From positions 930,001 to 994,000 of the forward strand of contig NC_063276.1 of NCBI RefSeq assembly GCF_910591885.1: a stretch of DNA of 64,000 bases, given 5' to 3'. Under the pieces are notes generated by a model. The model was not told where the DNA came from and did no database searches. It worked only from the letters and a program-made list of their open reading frames with translations. Within the stretch, counting starts at the first letter, position 1, and every line of letters starts with the position of its first letter. This stretch comes from Bombus terrestris (lineage: Eukaryota; Arthropoda; Insecta; Hymenoptera; Apidae). Below, one piece after another: positions 11,901 to 19,769 of this stretch. The translations under genes and the position numbers were made by a program.

Positions 11901-14900
11901 ATAATGAAAATAAGAAAATCGTGTTACCATCGGACGATGACAATATAGATCCAGGAGATAATAAAAGCAAGAAGATGGACAAGAAGCAGGACGATATAGT
12001 TGGTTCGCAATTGCGCGTCGTAGGTGGTCGTGCGAGTCACCCGAAAGCCTGGCCGTTTCTGGTGGCCATTTACAAGGATGGCGTTTTCTATTGTGGCGGT
12101 ACCATTCTGAACGAACTTTGGGTGCTTACAGCTGCTCACTGTCTCGAAGGGTACAGACATTTATACGGTTTAAAAATAGATTTTCCACGAATGCTTGAAA
12201 ATTTTTGGACGATCATCATTGATAGTAGACGAACAAAATAATTAAAAGTATGGCGTAGCATATAATAATAAATTCACATAATTCAAGTAGCAATCGTAAT
12301 TTGTGTACATGTATCTGCATATTGTTTCTATATATTTTAATGTAGAGATGCGGAAACATGTCATTTTATAAGAATAAATTCATAGTCATCTGGAATATGT
12401 CTGCGAGAAATAGCTTTTTCTCACGATATTTGACTTTCTCGATGAATTTGTTTTTATTTTCGCCTACTTAAGATTAAATTATATCAAAACGTATTGCATT
12501 CTCTAGCAGCGTCGTTTGTCATATCGATGTATCATTTCATTCGTAAATTTGGTACCTTCCATTTGTGAATCATTCCAAAAATTGATGCGGCGTACGATCA
12601 AACGATATAAATATTTCGAAAAACGTTGAAAAAGTTATTCATTCACGATGTGACTATTAAATTTGTAAACAGCTATGTAGGCCGATATTTCGAGGTCCAG
12701 GCGGGAATACTTCGTCAAAATTCTTTCTCGCCGATGTCACAATCCAGAAAAGCACGGTACACGGTGATGTATTCGCAATATAACGCTAGACATCTGCAGA
12801 ACGACATTGGTATGATTATGTTGGACGATCCTCTGCGTTTCAATCGATGGGTGCGACCGGTTTGTCTTCCTGGCCCGAATCTCCTAGGACCCATGTGGAG
12901 AAACAAACCAGAACCTAATACGACTTGTATAGCGATTGGTTGGGGTACTACTACAGAATATGGATTAAATCGTAAGACATTTCCTTTCGGTCTAAATTTC
13001 ATAAATTTCCTTTAAATTGCACAAACGTGTACGATTCACTGACGAATAAACTATACTAAATTTAACGAACTTGGTTCAATGATAAGCTGTACCAAAGTTA
13101 ATGACAAGCTTTTTAAAAAAAAAATGTGATAAATTTGATTTAGCGACTATACCAATTTTAATAAATTTGGTTTGGTAATAAGACAAATCTAATTAAGTTG
13201 ATATAATTCTTGGATTTTTCAGCCGATCATCTGAGGGAAGTAGAAGTTCCGATATTAGCAGATTGTAAGTACGAAGAAGATCGGAACGACGCCTCCATTT
13301 GTGCTGGATATCCTCACGGAGGTCGTGATGCTTGTCAAGGAGACAGTGGTGGTCCTTTATTATGCAGGTATATGATTATCCAACTAATGGAAAAAATCAT
13401 TTTTTTCTATTGGCAAGGATAACCAAGATATTAAGAGACCAACGACGAACAAAATGATTATTTCACATAAATCGATAATTGGCGTTCTCTAAAGATAATG
13501 TAGCTTTTAATTGGCGTGATAATCGAGACCGTGAATTCCAGGTCCATCGATCAATGTTTCCAAAAATACAATCTTTCTTTTATTTATTCGTCCTACTGAT
13601 TCTTCCTCTGTGGATTGCTTATGCATACACCTTAGCTATGTATACATTTCTAGCGTTGTTAAATTACCATTTTTCTCGTAAAAAGGTTCCTAAAATTGTT
13701 TTGGAATTCACGGTGTCGACTGCTGCGCTCCATCGTTGAAGTATTCGACCATATAACGTCAGGAAATTATTATTCGAGAGTCTAGCTAGTGTAATTCAGA
13801 GTTTAGTCTATAATTTGGTTAATTCGTGTCATTCGTTCGTAGAAATCCGTACTCGACATCGCAGTGGTACGTGGCAGGCGTAGTTAGTCACGGACAAGGC
13901 TGCGCTCAACCGGATGAACCGGGAACCTATGCGAGAGTCAGCTATTTCTTAAGTTGGATTCAAGAAATTTCCAGTGAGTCATATCTCTGGCATTTTTATT
14001 TTCTTGTTCGAATTCACGCAAAACGAGTAGAAAAGAACGAATAAAACCAAGTAGTACAAGTAGAACAAATAGAAAATTAAGAAATGTTACATTATGGTGT
14101 GCTGCTATATGTATGCTTAATATTTAGATGGTCGAGGTGTGCCTTTTCTAAGGCGCACTCCTTTGGAAAAATGTCCAGGATTCAGTTGCGAGGGAGGCCT
14201 AGGCAAATGTTTACCAATCGAGGCGCGTTGCAATCGAATAGTCGATTGTTTGAACGGCGAAGACGAAGTCGATTGTAGCCATTCTCCTCTTTACAAACGG
14301 ATGGAGAACGCCACTTACGATTTCGAGCCTATACCATCAACGCCAAGTACGGATAATTCTATGATGTCTAGCGAAATTGTCACCACTGGTGGGTTTTCCA
14401 CAATTTGTTGTAGTAATTGTAGCTCTAATAAATCAGGATTATATTCAAGGATTAATTTTAATAACGCTTTTCTACTTCTATTAAAATTGTAATAACAAAC
14501 TTTTAGCTCTAACAACGTTCGTATGTAAATTATTTTTAGAGTCCACAATATCTTACGGTACAATCGACGATGCGACTGAGGAATCTGTGTTTACGCAGCA
14601 GGAAAATGATGACTCGGAATCTGAGGATGACGATAACTCGACTTCGACAACTTCTATTATTATTTACACAGAAACTGTTTCGCCATTGATGGAAAACACT
14701 TTTCCTACGATATTCACTTGTACAAGGTACTTTTGTTTTAATTAAAATATTCAACACGAAACACGTTGGTCGACAAATATATTTATTTCAGCAATTCCGA
14801 CATATTATCGTATTTGTAAAATTCACAGATTGCTTCAAAGTATCCCAATTGCGAAAAGATGTGACAGAGTGGTGGATTGTGAAGACAATAGCGACGAAAT

Positions 14901-17900
14901 GAATTGCACTTGTAAGAACTTTTTGCAGAATCTAAAACCAAGTGCTATATGCGACGGTTACGTAGATTGTGATGATTTAACGGACGAACAGGACTGCGGT
15001 AACTAATTATTCAACTAATTATTATACCTTTTTAATTATACCGTTAAATAGAAAAGAATTATACAGTATAGAATAATTGTACAATTAAGTATAACTAATG
15101 CTTTATTTATTTTATAGAAATTTGTGCTGAGAATGAATTTTTGTGCAAGACGAGTAAAACCTGCGTTTCGATGGCGAAAAGGTGCGATGGAAACTTCGAT
15201 TGCATCTTTAAGGAGGATGAGCTCGACTGCTGTGAGTCATTTTTAATTTACCAAGTTTTTAAGATAAAACTCTTTTAAAAGAAGAGATATCTTGAACCGT
15301 TTCGTACATATTTATTCGATATACATTTTATACGTATATACCGTTTTATATATTTTTATACAAAGATGTATCACTACGGTTTAAAGTTTTATTTATCTTT
15401 TTTCTTACAGTCACGTTGACCGATGGTCAGCGTGTATATCTCGATGGTGATAGAAGACCATTTTTAAACGTACAAGGAATTCTGACTAGATACATCGAGG
15501 GAAAATGGCAACCGTCTTGTCATCGTCCCAGAATGCACAAAAACCAATCTACTGCCTTGATCATTGGACAAAATATGTGCGAATACTTTGGTCTTGCGTA
15601 AGTATATTTTCAGCTCTATGAATTTTTAATCATTTTATATTCCACGCTTGAATTTGATTTTTCGGTTATCCTCGGAAACTGTACACGGTACCTGCGTAAC
15701 GTAGTGCCAGAATAGCGTGCAAAGGAGCGTTTAGATAATCAATATTATCGTCGGTACTATTGTCAATATTACTGTCAATATCCAGGATCTTCACCAATAT
15801 ACTGACAATATATATATCGCCAATACAATGTCGAGAACCCTTGATATCGGCAGTAATATCGACAATAATATTGGTCGTCTAAACGGTCCCGAAGATTCCT
15901 ATGAATCAAACGGTTGCCATAAGGTTTCAAATATACAACTTCAAATTCCATCGCTTGCGCTGTTCTCTGATTCGACATCCTTAAAGGCACAGCTAAAGTT
16001 CGATGCTTAATATTCCATAATACAACCAATAATATTTCTTCAACAATGAAAATTCCTCCGATACGAAGAAAGAGGAAGAAGAAATAGGAGTAAAGATTCC
16101 GAGACTTATTTAGTTATTTATTTTTCGTTGAAAGAAACGTTCGGTCGTCGAAGTCCATCGTCGTAAAAAATTCGGAACTGGAAAGCATAGACTGGCACAA
16201 AGGGGACTCTACGTACCAAGAGAACTCATCAGCGGCCTCTCTGAACGAAGAGGACGAAACATGTTTGGGACTTTACATTCACTGTGCAGCGATACCAAGC
16301 GGCAGTATGTACGCTCACTTGGCGATCGACGATAGAACCGGAAACCGCGACTACCTGTGGCCCTGGTTGGTTGCCATCTTTGTCGACGGACGCTACCGTT
16401 GCATGGCGCTGCTCTTGGACTCGAACTGGTTACTGTCCGCCGCGAAATGTCTCGAGAACGTCAGGTAATCGAAGCTCCTTCGACTATTCAAATGTTTAAA
16501 AACTCAAGAAATTTGAAATTTCAAAGAATTTCGAGCGAATCCTATTTGGTTCGAAGAATCGAAGGTTTTAAGAAATTTTACGTGAATTTCGTACAATTGT
16601 GAATTTTATGGATTTGAATCGATCAGTATTCGCTGAAAAACATTTCATTGTCTAGTCCTTTTTGCATCAAGAAATTTCATGTAAAGTTTGCATAATTCCA
16701 TCGCAAAATTTTGCTCGTTAAAGCGATAAACTCTTTGCCACGCGACGAAAGGTTTGGAAAGTTCGAAAAATTCGAAGTCTGAAAGTACTTTACGTGGGAT
16801 CTATCTGGTTGAATCGAGTCATTGAGTTTTCACGTTTGAACCATAATATAGAATCACAGAAATTTGTCTTTTCAAGGGTTTTTGACAGATGTGAAAATGT
16901 TTGTCTCCGAGATATTAAAAAATATGCTTTATTTATTTGATATTGCTTTAAATTTGTGACCGTAACATTAACTTACTGGTTTTTAACAAACGACATTTGC
17001 AAATTATTTCCAGGTTGAATATAAATTATGTAACAGCCGTACTCGGTTATGGTCGATTATTCCGTCAGATAAACGGTCCTCATCAACAGGTATCGACCAT
17101 CGATGAGGTGCATTATGTGAATAACTCGGTGTCGACTTTATTGCACTTGAAAAATCCAGCCCACTTCAGTCGACACGTGCAACCATTGTTCGTCAACAAA
17201 ACGTAAATACAACGAATTAAATTTGCCAAAATTTGTCGAATCGTTTATAAACATTTATCGAATATCTACAGGATTTATCTACCAGGAGCGACGGACACTT
17301 GCGTGGCTGTAGGAACGAACGAAGCCTACGAGATAAAGTCTATTTTCTTGAAAATTATTTTTGAGAATTGCTCGAGTTGTCAACGATGTTTCGTGAATAT
17401 TTCGAATTCCGAATGTTCGGTAAGTCCTATTTTATTAAAAAATTTTATTAATTTATTCACTAACAAAAAAATATGAACGATTTTTTTAAATAAATCCGTC
17501 TTGATTTTATAATTTCTTATTAGTATTAAAAACGATTGTATAAGTATCATTCGTCGTTTTTCAGGAAAGCGAGACATCGAGGTGGAGTGGCATAATATTC
17601 TGTCGCGGCAGAAAAGGATGGTATCCTGCCTCCGTTTTCCAAGATAACAGAGGAATTTGTAATTTCAAAAATGCGGAAAATATGACGAGTATCGAACACG
17701 TAAATCCCTATCTGATGGAAGTAATCGGTAAATGTATATTCTACTCTAATACTATTAACACTACCAACCTAAAATTCTACTCTATAAATCTGTAAAATTA
17801 TACAAATTATCCATACTAAATTCGTATTAAAATTACATTGTATCGTACTAAATTTTATATTAAATATATTAAGTTATATGTAAATTTAATTAGATAATCC

Positions 17901-19569
17901 AAGACAGTCGATGGAACCAATTTGTACGGGTTTTCGATGCAACATTGGACAGTGTATTCCGCAAAACCGGGTTTGTGATGGTATTCCGGATTGTCGCGGC
18001 GAAGAAGACGAGGACACGAGATATTGCAAAGAATTTCAAGAAAATTGTGAAAATAGCGTGGACAGCTGCAGTAAGTGCTACGATAATTCGAATATGTATT
18101 TATCTAAATTTATATTTCTAGGAATTTTAAATTTTTGAGTCTCTTAAATGTACAATAATTAGACTATTATATACATCGATTGTTCGATACTTGGATTTAT
18201 TTATATTTATTAAATCTATATGTTTGCTTTTAAATTTGCATTAAGACTCGCAAATAAATTTGTTATACTAGAAATTTCACTTGGATTTCAAAAACTAGGA
18301 AAAATATCGAACTGAAATTCAAATATTAACAAAAAAAAATGTATGAAACAATAATTTCTTCGTATTACATAAAGAATGATTAAAAGACGTATATATTTTA
18401 AATGTTAAGACTGCATGAAGACACAGCTTCGCTGTAGAAATGGCAAATGCGTCGACAAAAGTACGTTTTGCGATGGAAATATCGATTGCTACGATGGATC
18501 CGACGAACCTACGATATGTACCTGCGCAGAATATTTGAAATTAACATGGCCAGAGCGATTGTGTGACGGCGTACGACACTGTCTGGATAAAACTGACGAA
18601 TCACCGGAAATGTGTTCTTGCAAAGATTTCAGCTTCAAATGCGAAACGTAAGAATTTCTTTGCAACTCGACATTTTTATAAAATTTTAATTATTAAGCGA
18701 CAACTAACGGAGCAAAAGTGTAATAATAACGTCGGTATCATTGTTCATATTTTATAAGCGTAGCCCTACAATATAATCAAGAAACACACGTGAAAGCTAT
18801 TAGATTTCCTGAATCTCGGTTGCGAGATTACAATAAACACTGTAGTCGATATATTACGATTTGTTTTTCTTACAAATAAACGCAATTATAGAGAGTTGAT
18901 CATGGTTTTCTCTGTCGATAGAACAAGCGGAAACGACACCTGCATAGCACAAGATTTTATTTGCGATGGGGTGAAAGATTGTCCTAATGGCGAAGACGAA
19001 GCAACGTGTAGAATGTTGAAGCTATATTCAAACGACAGGTATCTACAATTCTTATTTAATATCTTTAATTGTCTGGTCTTTAAAAATTCACCCATTTCAC
19101 AGATGTATTTTTAAATCTGATTGATTTTTCCTTCAAAAATATCTTTCTCTTTAATTCTCGTATATTCAATTCGTCTTCGCATTCAATTTACGAATTATAC
19201 GATTATTTCATAAATGAAGGATCCGACATTAAATCCTACACTTATAGTAAATTTTCAATTTTCAATTTTAACGATAGCTCTGGAGAAGTGATTCGCCGAA
19301 GTTACGGCGTGTGGTACACGGAATGTTTCACAAGTCCTACCATGGACGAAGAAGACTTGACAAGTTTGTGCAAATTCATGGGATATTCTTCAGGAATCGT
19401 CAACAACGATACCGTGCTCACAGACGAGATTATGGTTCCCAAAAGAGACGAGTTTTACGCAGTGAAGATGAACGAGATGTCGTGGATGTTTTTAAGGAAC
19501 GATAAGCCACTGATAACTTTGGAAAAATCCAATGAAACCTGTTACCGTACGTTTGTCACCTGTTCCTAA
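5864..19569 (+). CDS. ndl: Nudel-like modular serine protease (25 coding exons, 2019 aa)
   Basis: Joining 25 exons gives 6060 nt with all intron phases consistent: an uninterrupted 2019-residue protein plus stop. Order of parts: signal-anchor segment (about 55-80); RRKR site (143-146); Ser/Thr- and Pro-rich linker to about 617; LDLa repeats (618-741); SRCR-like domain (742-about 880); trypsin-like protease (917-1153) with activation after Arg916, His957, Asp1005, Ser1102 and S1 Asp1096; LDLa (1153-1397) interrupted by an acidic Ser/Thr linker; second SRCR-like domain; second protease-like domain without a triad (about 1530-1735); LDLa (1736-1923); third SRCR-like domain to the end. This order, with an active and then a degenerate protease, is that of insect Nudel. 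Drosophila Nudel is longer (about 2600 aa). In flies it comes from follicle cells, starts the dorsoventral protease cascade and is required for eggshell biogenesis. The role in this species is inferred from orthology. The start is the first ATG after a clear acceptor. Confidence 0.93.
6105..6254 (+). CDS. ndl: nudel exon 2: signal anchor
   Basis: Residues 32-82. A basic run (KFMRRHR) is followed by about 26 hydrophobic residues (LVYLVQSLILVSILSFAGF and onward), the pattern of a type II signal anchor or an uncleaved late signal peptide. Both ends are phase 1, with TTTCAG acceptor and GTGTGT donor. Confidence 0.85.
6255..7046 (+). other. nudel intron 2 with 86-bp duplication
   Basis: This 792-bp AT-rich intron holds a diverged tandem pair: GAGAAACGTCAGTATCGATT at 6696 and TAGAAACGTGAATATCGATT at 6782, each followed by an AAATCCT...TAACTT stretch (period 86). 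Nothing else was recognised. Confidence 0.55.
7047..7749 (+). CDS. ndl: nudel exon 3: juxtamembrane region with RRKR site
   Basis: Residues 82-316. RRKR at 143-146 (within ESRRKREDPD) fits a proprotein-convertase site that could release the ectodomain. A segment with four cysteines (about 153-220: C..C...CLQC) follows, then a hydrophilic Asn/Asp/Thr-rich linker. It ends in phase 2 at AGAAT|GTGAGT; the open frame stops 2 nt later, which supports the donor. Confidence 0.85.
8089..8360 (+). CDS. ndl: nudel exon 4: Thr-rich linker
   Basis: Residues 316-407, a low-complexity Thr/Asp/Glu/Lys-rich spacer with no recognisable fold and potential N-glycosylation sites. It runs from the acceptor CTAG at 8085-8088 (phase 2) to the donor GTAAAT at 8361 (phase 1). 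An earlier TTAG at 8049-8050 would give an immediate in-frame stop, so the later acceptor was chosen. Confidence 0.75.
8712..9344 (+). CDS. ndl: nudel exon 5: Pro/Ser/Gln-rich linker
   Basis: Residues 407-618. A low-complexity Pro/Ser/Gln/Gly-rich region contains the motif YYCTYIPAPTFQFPAIPG followed by an acidic stretch (KEEAEDAF). It starts at a CAGCAG tandem acceptor, so transcripts with or without one alanine codon are possible. It ends in phase 1 before GTAAGT. Confidence 0.85.
9622..9828 (+). CDS. ndl: nudel exon 6: two LDLa repeats
   Basis: Residues 618-687. The first LDLa repeat is complete (CPLNTIRCSDGRRC...WCDSVVDCYDASDERMC), including the acidic DxSDE calcium-binding signature. 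The second is a shorter variant (CSC...LCDGYFDCPHGEDELGC). The exon is phase 1 at both ends, typical of shuffled extracellular modules. Confidence 0.9.
9829..10625 (+). repeat. nudel intron 6 with degenerate TTTAGAACTCTAGAA-type repeat
   Basis: From about 9860 to 10190 the intron consists of loosely repeated 9-13-nt words such as CTTTAGAA, CTCTAGAA, CTCTGGAA and GAACTT. The same words fill intron 8 (11070-11420). It is a simple-sequence-like, strongly diverged minisatellite. The rest of the intron (10200-10625) shows nothing recognisable. Confidence 0.65.
10626..10789 (+). CDS. ndl: nudel exon 7: LDLa repeat
   Basis: Residues 687-741. One LDLa repeat (CPKTSFSCNDW...CVPLFQRCDGRQQC...GKDEVDC), then a short spacer ending in GKN. 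Enters in phase 1 and leaves in phase 0 before GTAAAT. Confidence 0.88.
10933..11060 (+). CDS. ndl: nudel exon 8: SRCR-like domain 1, first half
   Basis: Residues 742-784 (GYTEGYLHKNYKGQWYPVC...WAKDACISEIGLQI). This matches the start of a scavenger-receptor cysteine-rich domain: G..G.W..VC, then W....AC....GL. Phase 0 to phase 2, donor GTAGGA. Confidence 0.85.
11061..11619 (+). repeat. nudel intron 8 with the same TAGAACTCT repeat
   Basis: About 11065-11425 is a degenerate run of AACTTTAGAAC, TCTAGAAC, AACTCTGG and related words, the same vocabulary as intron 6. Several copies contain the perfect palindrome TTCTAGAA, for example near 11143. The remaining 190 bp are ordinary intron. Confidence 0.65.
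11620..12150 (+). CDS. ndl: nudel exon 9: SRCR end, activation site, catalytic His
   Basis: Residues 784-961. The exon finishes the SRCR-like domain (CMNTAIFVRCPRFSCGT), adds an acidic propeptide-like spacer, then enters the protease at LR|VVGGRASHPKAWPF. The zymogen cleavage is after Arg916. The catalytic His957 is in LTAAHCLEG. The donor is taken as GTACAG at 12151 (phase 2), because it joins in frame to YVGRYFEVQAGI of exon 10; a GTTTAA 26 nt downstream would break the frame. Confidence 0.9.
12151..12672 (+). other. nudel intron 9
   Basis: A 522-bp AT-rich intron ending in GTAAACAG. No feature other than splice sites was seen. Confidence 0.6.
12673..12971 (+). CDS. ndl: nudel exon 10: protease middle with catalytic Asp
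   Basis: Residues 961-1061. Contains FEVQAGILRQNSFSP, then LQNDIGMIMLDDPL with catalytic Asp1005, the chymotrypsin-fold motif RPVCLPGP and TCIAIGWGTTTE. Phase 2 to phase 1, donor GTAAGA. Confidence 0.92.
13223..13367 (+). CDS. ndl: nudel exon 11: catalytic Ser
   Basis: Residues 1061-1109. Contains CAGYPHGGRDACQGDSGGPL with catalytic Ser1102. Asp1096, six residues before it, marks trypsin-like Arg/Lys specificity, which is compatible with self-cleavage after Arg916. Phase 1 to phase 2. Confidence 0.93.
13368..13842 (+). other. nudel intron 11
   Basis: A 475-bp AT-rich intron. An internal 86-codon frame (13479-13739) is hydrophobic only because the DNA is T-rich; it has no splice support. Nothing else was seen. 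Confidence 0.6.
13843..13973 (+). CDS. ndl: nudel exon 12: end of protease domain
   Basis: Residues 1109-1153. Contains WYVAGVVSHGQGCAQPDEPG and YARVSYFLSWIQEI, the standard C-terminal strands and helix of an S1 peptidase. It ends in phase 1 before GTGAGT. Confidence 0.92.
14128..14388 (+). CDS. ndl: nudel exon 13: LDLa repeat and linker
   Basis: Residues 1153-1240. One LDLa repeat (CPGFSCEGGLGKC...RCNRIVDCLNGEDEVDC) followed by a Ser/Thr-rich spacer. The donor GTGGGT at 14389 is weak but gives the phase 1 junction needed for exon 14. Confidence 0.8.
14540..14726 (+). CDS. ndl: nudel exon 14: acidic Ser/Thr linker
   Basis: Residues 1240-1302. Low-complexity acidic region (ENDDSESEDDDNSTSTTS) rich in potential O-glycosylation sites; no domain. 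Enters in phase 1, leaves in phase 2 at ACAAG|GTACTT. Confidence 0.8.
14829..14998 (+). CDS. ndl: nudel exon 15: LDLa-type repeats
   Basis: Residues 1302-1359. The second half of an LDLa repeat (RCDRVVDCEDNSDEMNC) is followed by a reduced one (CTC...ICDGYVDCDDLTDEQDC). Compare the paired full and short repeats of exons 6 and 23. Ends in phase 1. Confidence 0.85.
15118..15231 (+). CDS. ndl: nudel exon 16: LDLa repeat
   Basis: Residues 1359-1397. Complete LDLa repeat (CAENEFLCKTSKTC...RCDGNFDCIFKEDELDC) in a single phase 1-1 exon. Confidence 0.9.
15411..15597 (+). CDS. ndl: nudel exon 17: SRCR-like domain 2, first half
   Basis: Residues 1397-1459 (FTLTDGQRVYLDGDR...GKWQPSCHR...MCEYFGL). The layout matches exon 8: an aromatic-rich GKW..SC stretch, then C..FGL. 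Phase 1 to phase 2, donor GTAAGT. Confidence 0.88.
15598..16134 (+). repeat. nudel intron 17 carrying a long imperfect inverted repeat
   Basis: Arms at about 15724-15780 and 15830-15889 are inverted copies; the left begins CGTTTAGATAATCAATATTA and the right ends GGTCGTCTAAACG. The roughly 50-nt loop is made of CAATAT/TGACAATAT words. It could be a fold-back or MITE-like insertion or a palindrome grown from an AT-rich repeat. No coding is seen. Confidence 0.65.
16135..16464 (+). CDS. ndl: nudel exon 18: SRCR-like end and start of degenerate protease
   Basis: Residues 1459-1569. Ends the SRCR-like domain, then enters the second protease-like domain: YLWPWLVAIFVDGRYRCMAL, then LLSAAKCLENVR. Lys1563 replaces the catalytic His. 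There is no basic VVGG-type activation site. The acceptor AAAG at 16131-16134 is poor but is the one that keeps the frame. Confidence 0.88.
16465..17013 (+). other. nudel intron 18
   Basis: A 549-bp AT-rich intron with a good TTTCCAG acceptor. It shows loose repetition of AAGAATTTCGA-type words near 16510-16600 and nothing else. Confidence 0.6.
17014..17202 (+). CDS. ndl: nudel exon 19: degenerate protease middle
   Basis: Residues 1569-1632. VNNSVSTLLHLKNPAHFSRH aligns with QNDIGMIMLDDPLRFNRW of the active domain. The catalytic Asp position is occupied by Ser1607. It ends at NKT in phase 2. Confidence 0.88.
17272..17419 (+). CDS. ndl: nudel exon 20: degenerate protease
   Basis: Residues 1632-1681. 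DTCVAVGTNEAYE corresponds to TTCIAIGWGTTTE of the active domain. A cysteine-rich patch (CSSCQRCF) follows. Phase 2 to phase 0, donor GTAAGT. Confidence 0.85.
17565..17727 (+). CDS. ndl: nudel exon 21: degenerate protease C-terminus
   Basis: Residues 1682-1736. WSGIIFCRGRKGWYPASVF lies where the active domain has GDSGGPLLCR, then WYVAGVV. The GDSGGP signature is gone. With the losses at the His and Asp positions, this domain cannot be a serine protease by the normal mechanism. Confidence 0.87.
17894..18070 (+). CDS. ndl: nudel exon 22: LDLa repeat
   Basis: Residues 1736-1795. LDLa repeat (CTGFRCNIGQCIPQNRVCDG...CRGEEDEDTRYC) plus a short Cys-containing spacer. Phase 1-1, donor GTAAGT. Confidence 0.9.
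18071..18409 (+). other. nudel intron 22
   Basis: A 339-bp very AT-rich intron. Only splice sites were recognised. Confidence 0.6.
18410..18647 (+). CDS. ndl: nudel exon 23: LDLa repeats
   Basis: Residues 1795-1874. A full LDLa repeat (LRCRNGKCVDKSTFCDGN..., DGSDE), a shortened one (CTC...LCDGVRHCLDKTDESPEMC), and the first cysteines of a third (CKDFSFKC) completed in exon 24. Phase 1 to phase 2. Confidence 0.9.
18892..19038 (+). CDS. ndl: nudel exon 24: LDLa repeat end
   Basis: Residues 1874-1923. Completes the repeat begun in exon 23 (CIAQDFICDGVKDCPNGEDE, then C), then a short spacer. Phase 2-2. The intron inside an LDLa repeat differs from the one-exon repeats elsewhere in the gene. Confidence 0.88.
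19278..19569 (+). CDS. ndl: nudel exon 25: C-terminal SRCR-like domain and stop
   Basis: Residues 1923-2019. RSYGVWYTECF, then LTSLCKFMGYSSG, repeats the SRCR-like start seen in exons 8 and 17. After a last CYRTFVTC motif the protein ends in TAA. No third protease follows. Confidence 0.9.
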
Positions 19570-19752
19570 AGTTTGCCAAACTTTAACATACTACCTGATT
19601 CTTTTTATAAATCAAACGTTATTTTCACATATCAAAATAATTTAGGTAATGTTGTAACACTTCGTATTTATTTCGTAATTTATTTAAGAGTGTCATTGTA
19701 TTTATTGTGAAATAGAAATGAAAAGATAATGTTATAAAATTTTGCTATTTTA

Positions 19753-19758
19753 AATAAA
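19753..19758 (+). terminator. ndl: Probable nudel polyadenylation signal AATAAA
   Basis: First canonical AATAAA downstream of the stop codon, 184 nt after it, followed by T-rich sequence. It gives a 3' UTR of roughly 200 nt. Confidence 0.5.
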
Positions 19759-19769
19759 AGTAAATGTAA

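Noticed and set aside
12151..12241. Extension of nudel exon 9 to the open-frame stop at 12241 or to the GTTTAA donor
   Set aside because: The extension gives no protease-like sequence. The GTACAG donor at 12151 joins in phase to exon 10 and restores the expected EGYVGRYFEVQAGI.
15775..16029. 84-codon minus-strand frame in nudel intron 17
   Set aside because: Its YCRYYCRYQ and IYCQYIG repeats come from the CAATAT-rich inverted repeat, not from a gene.
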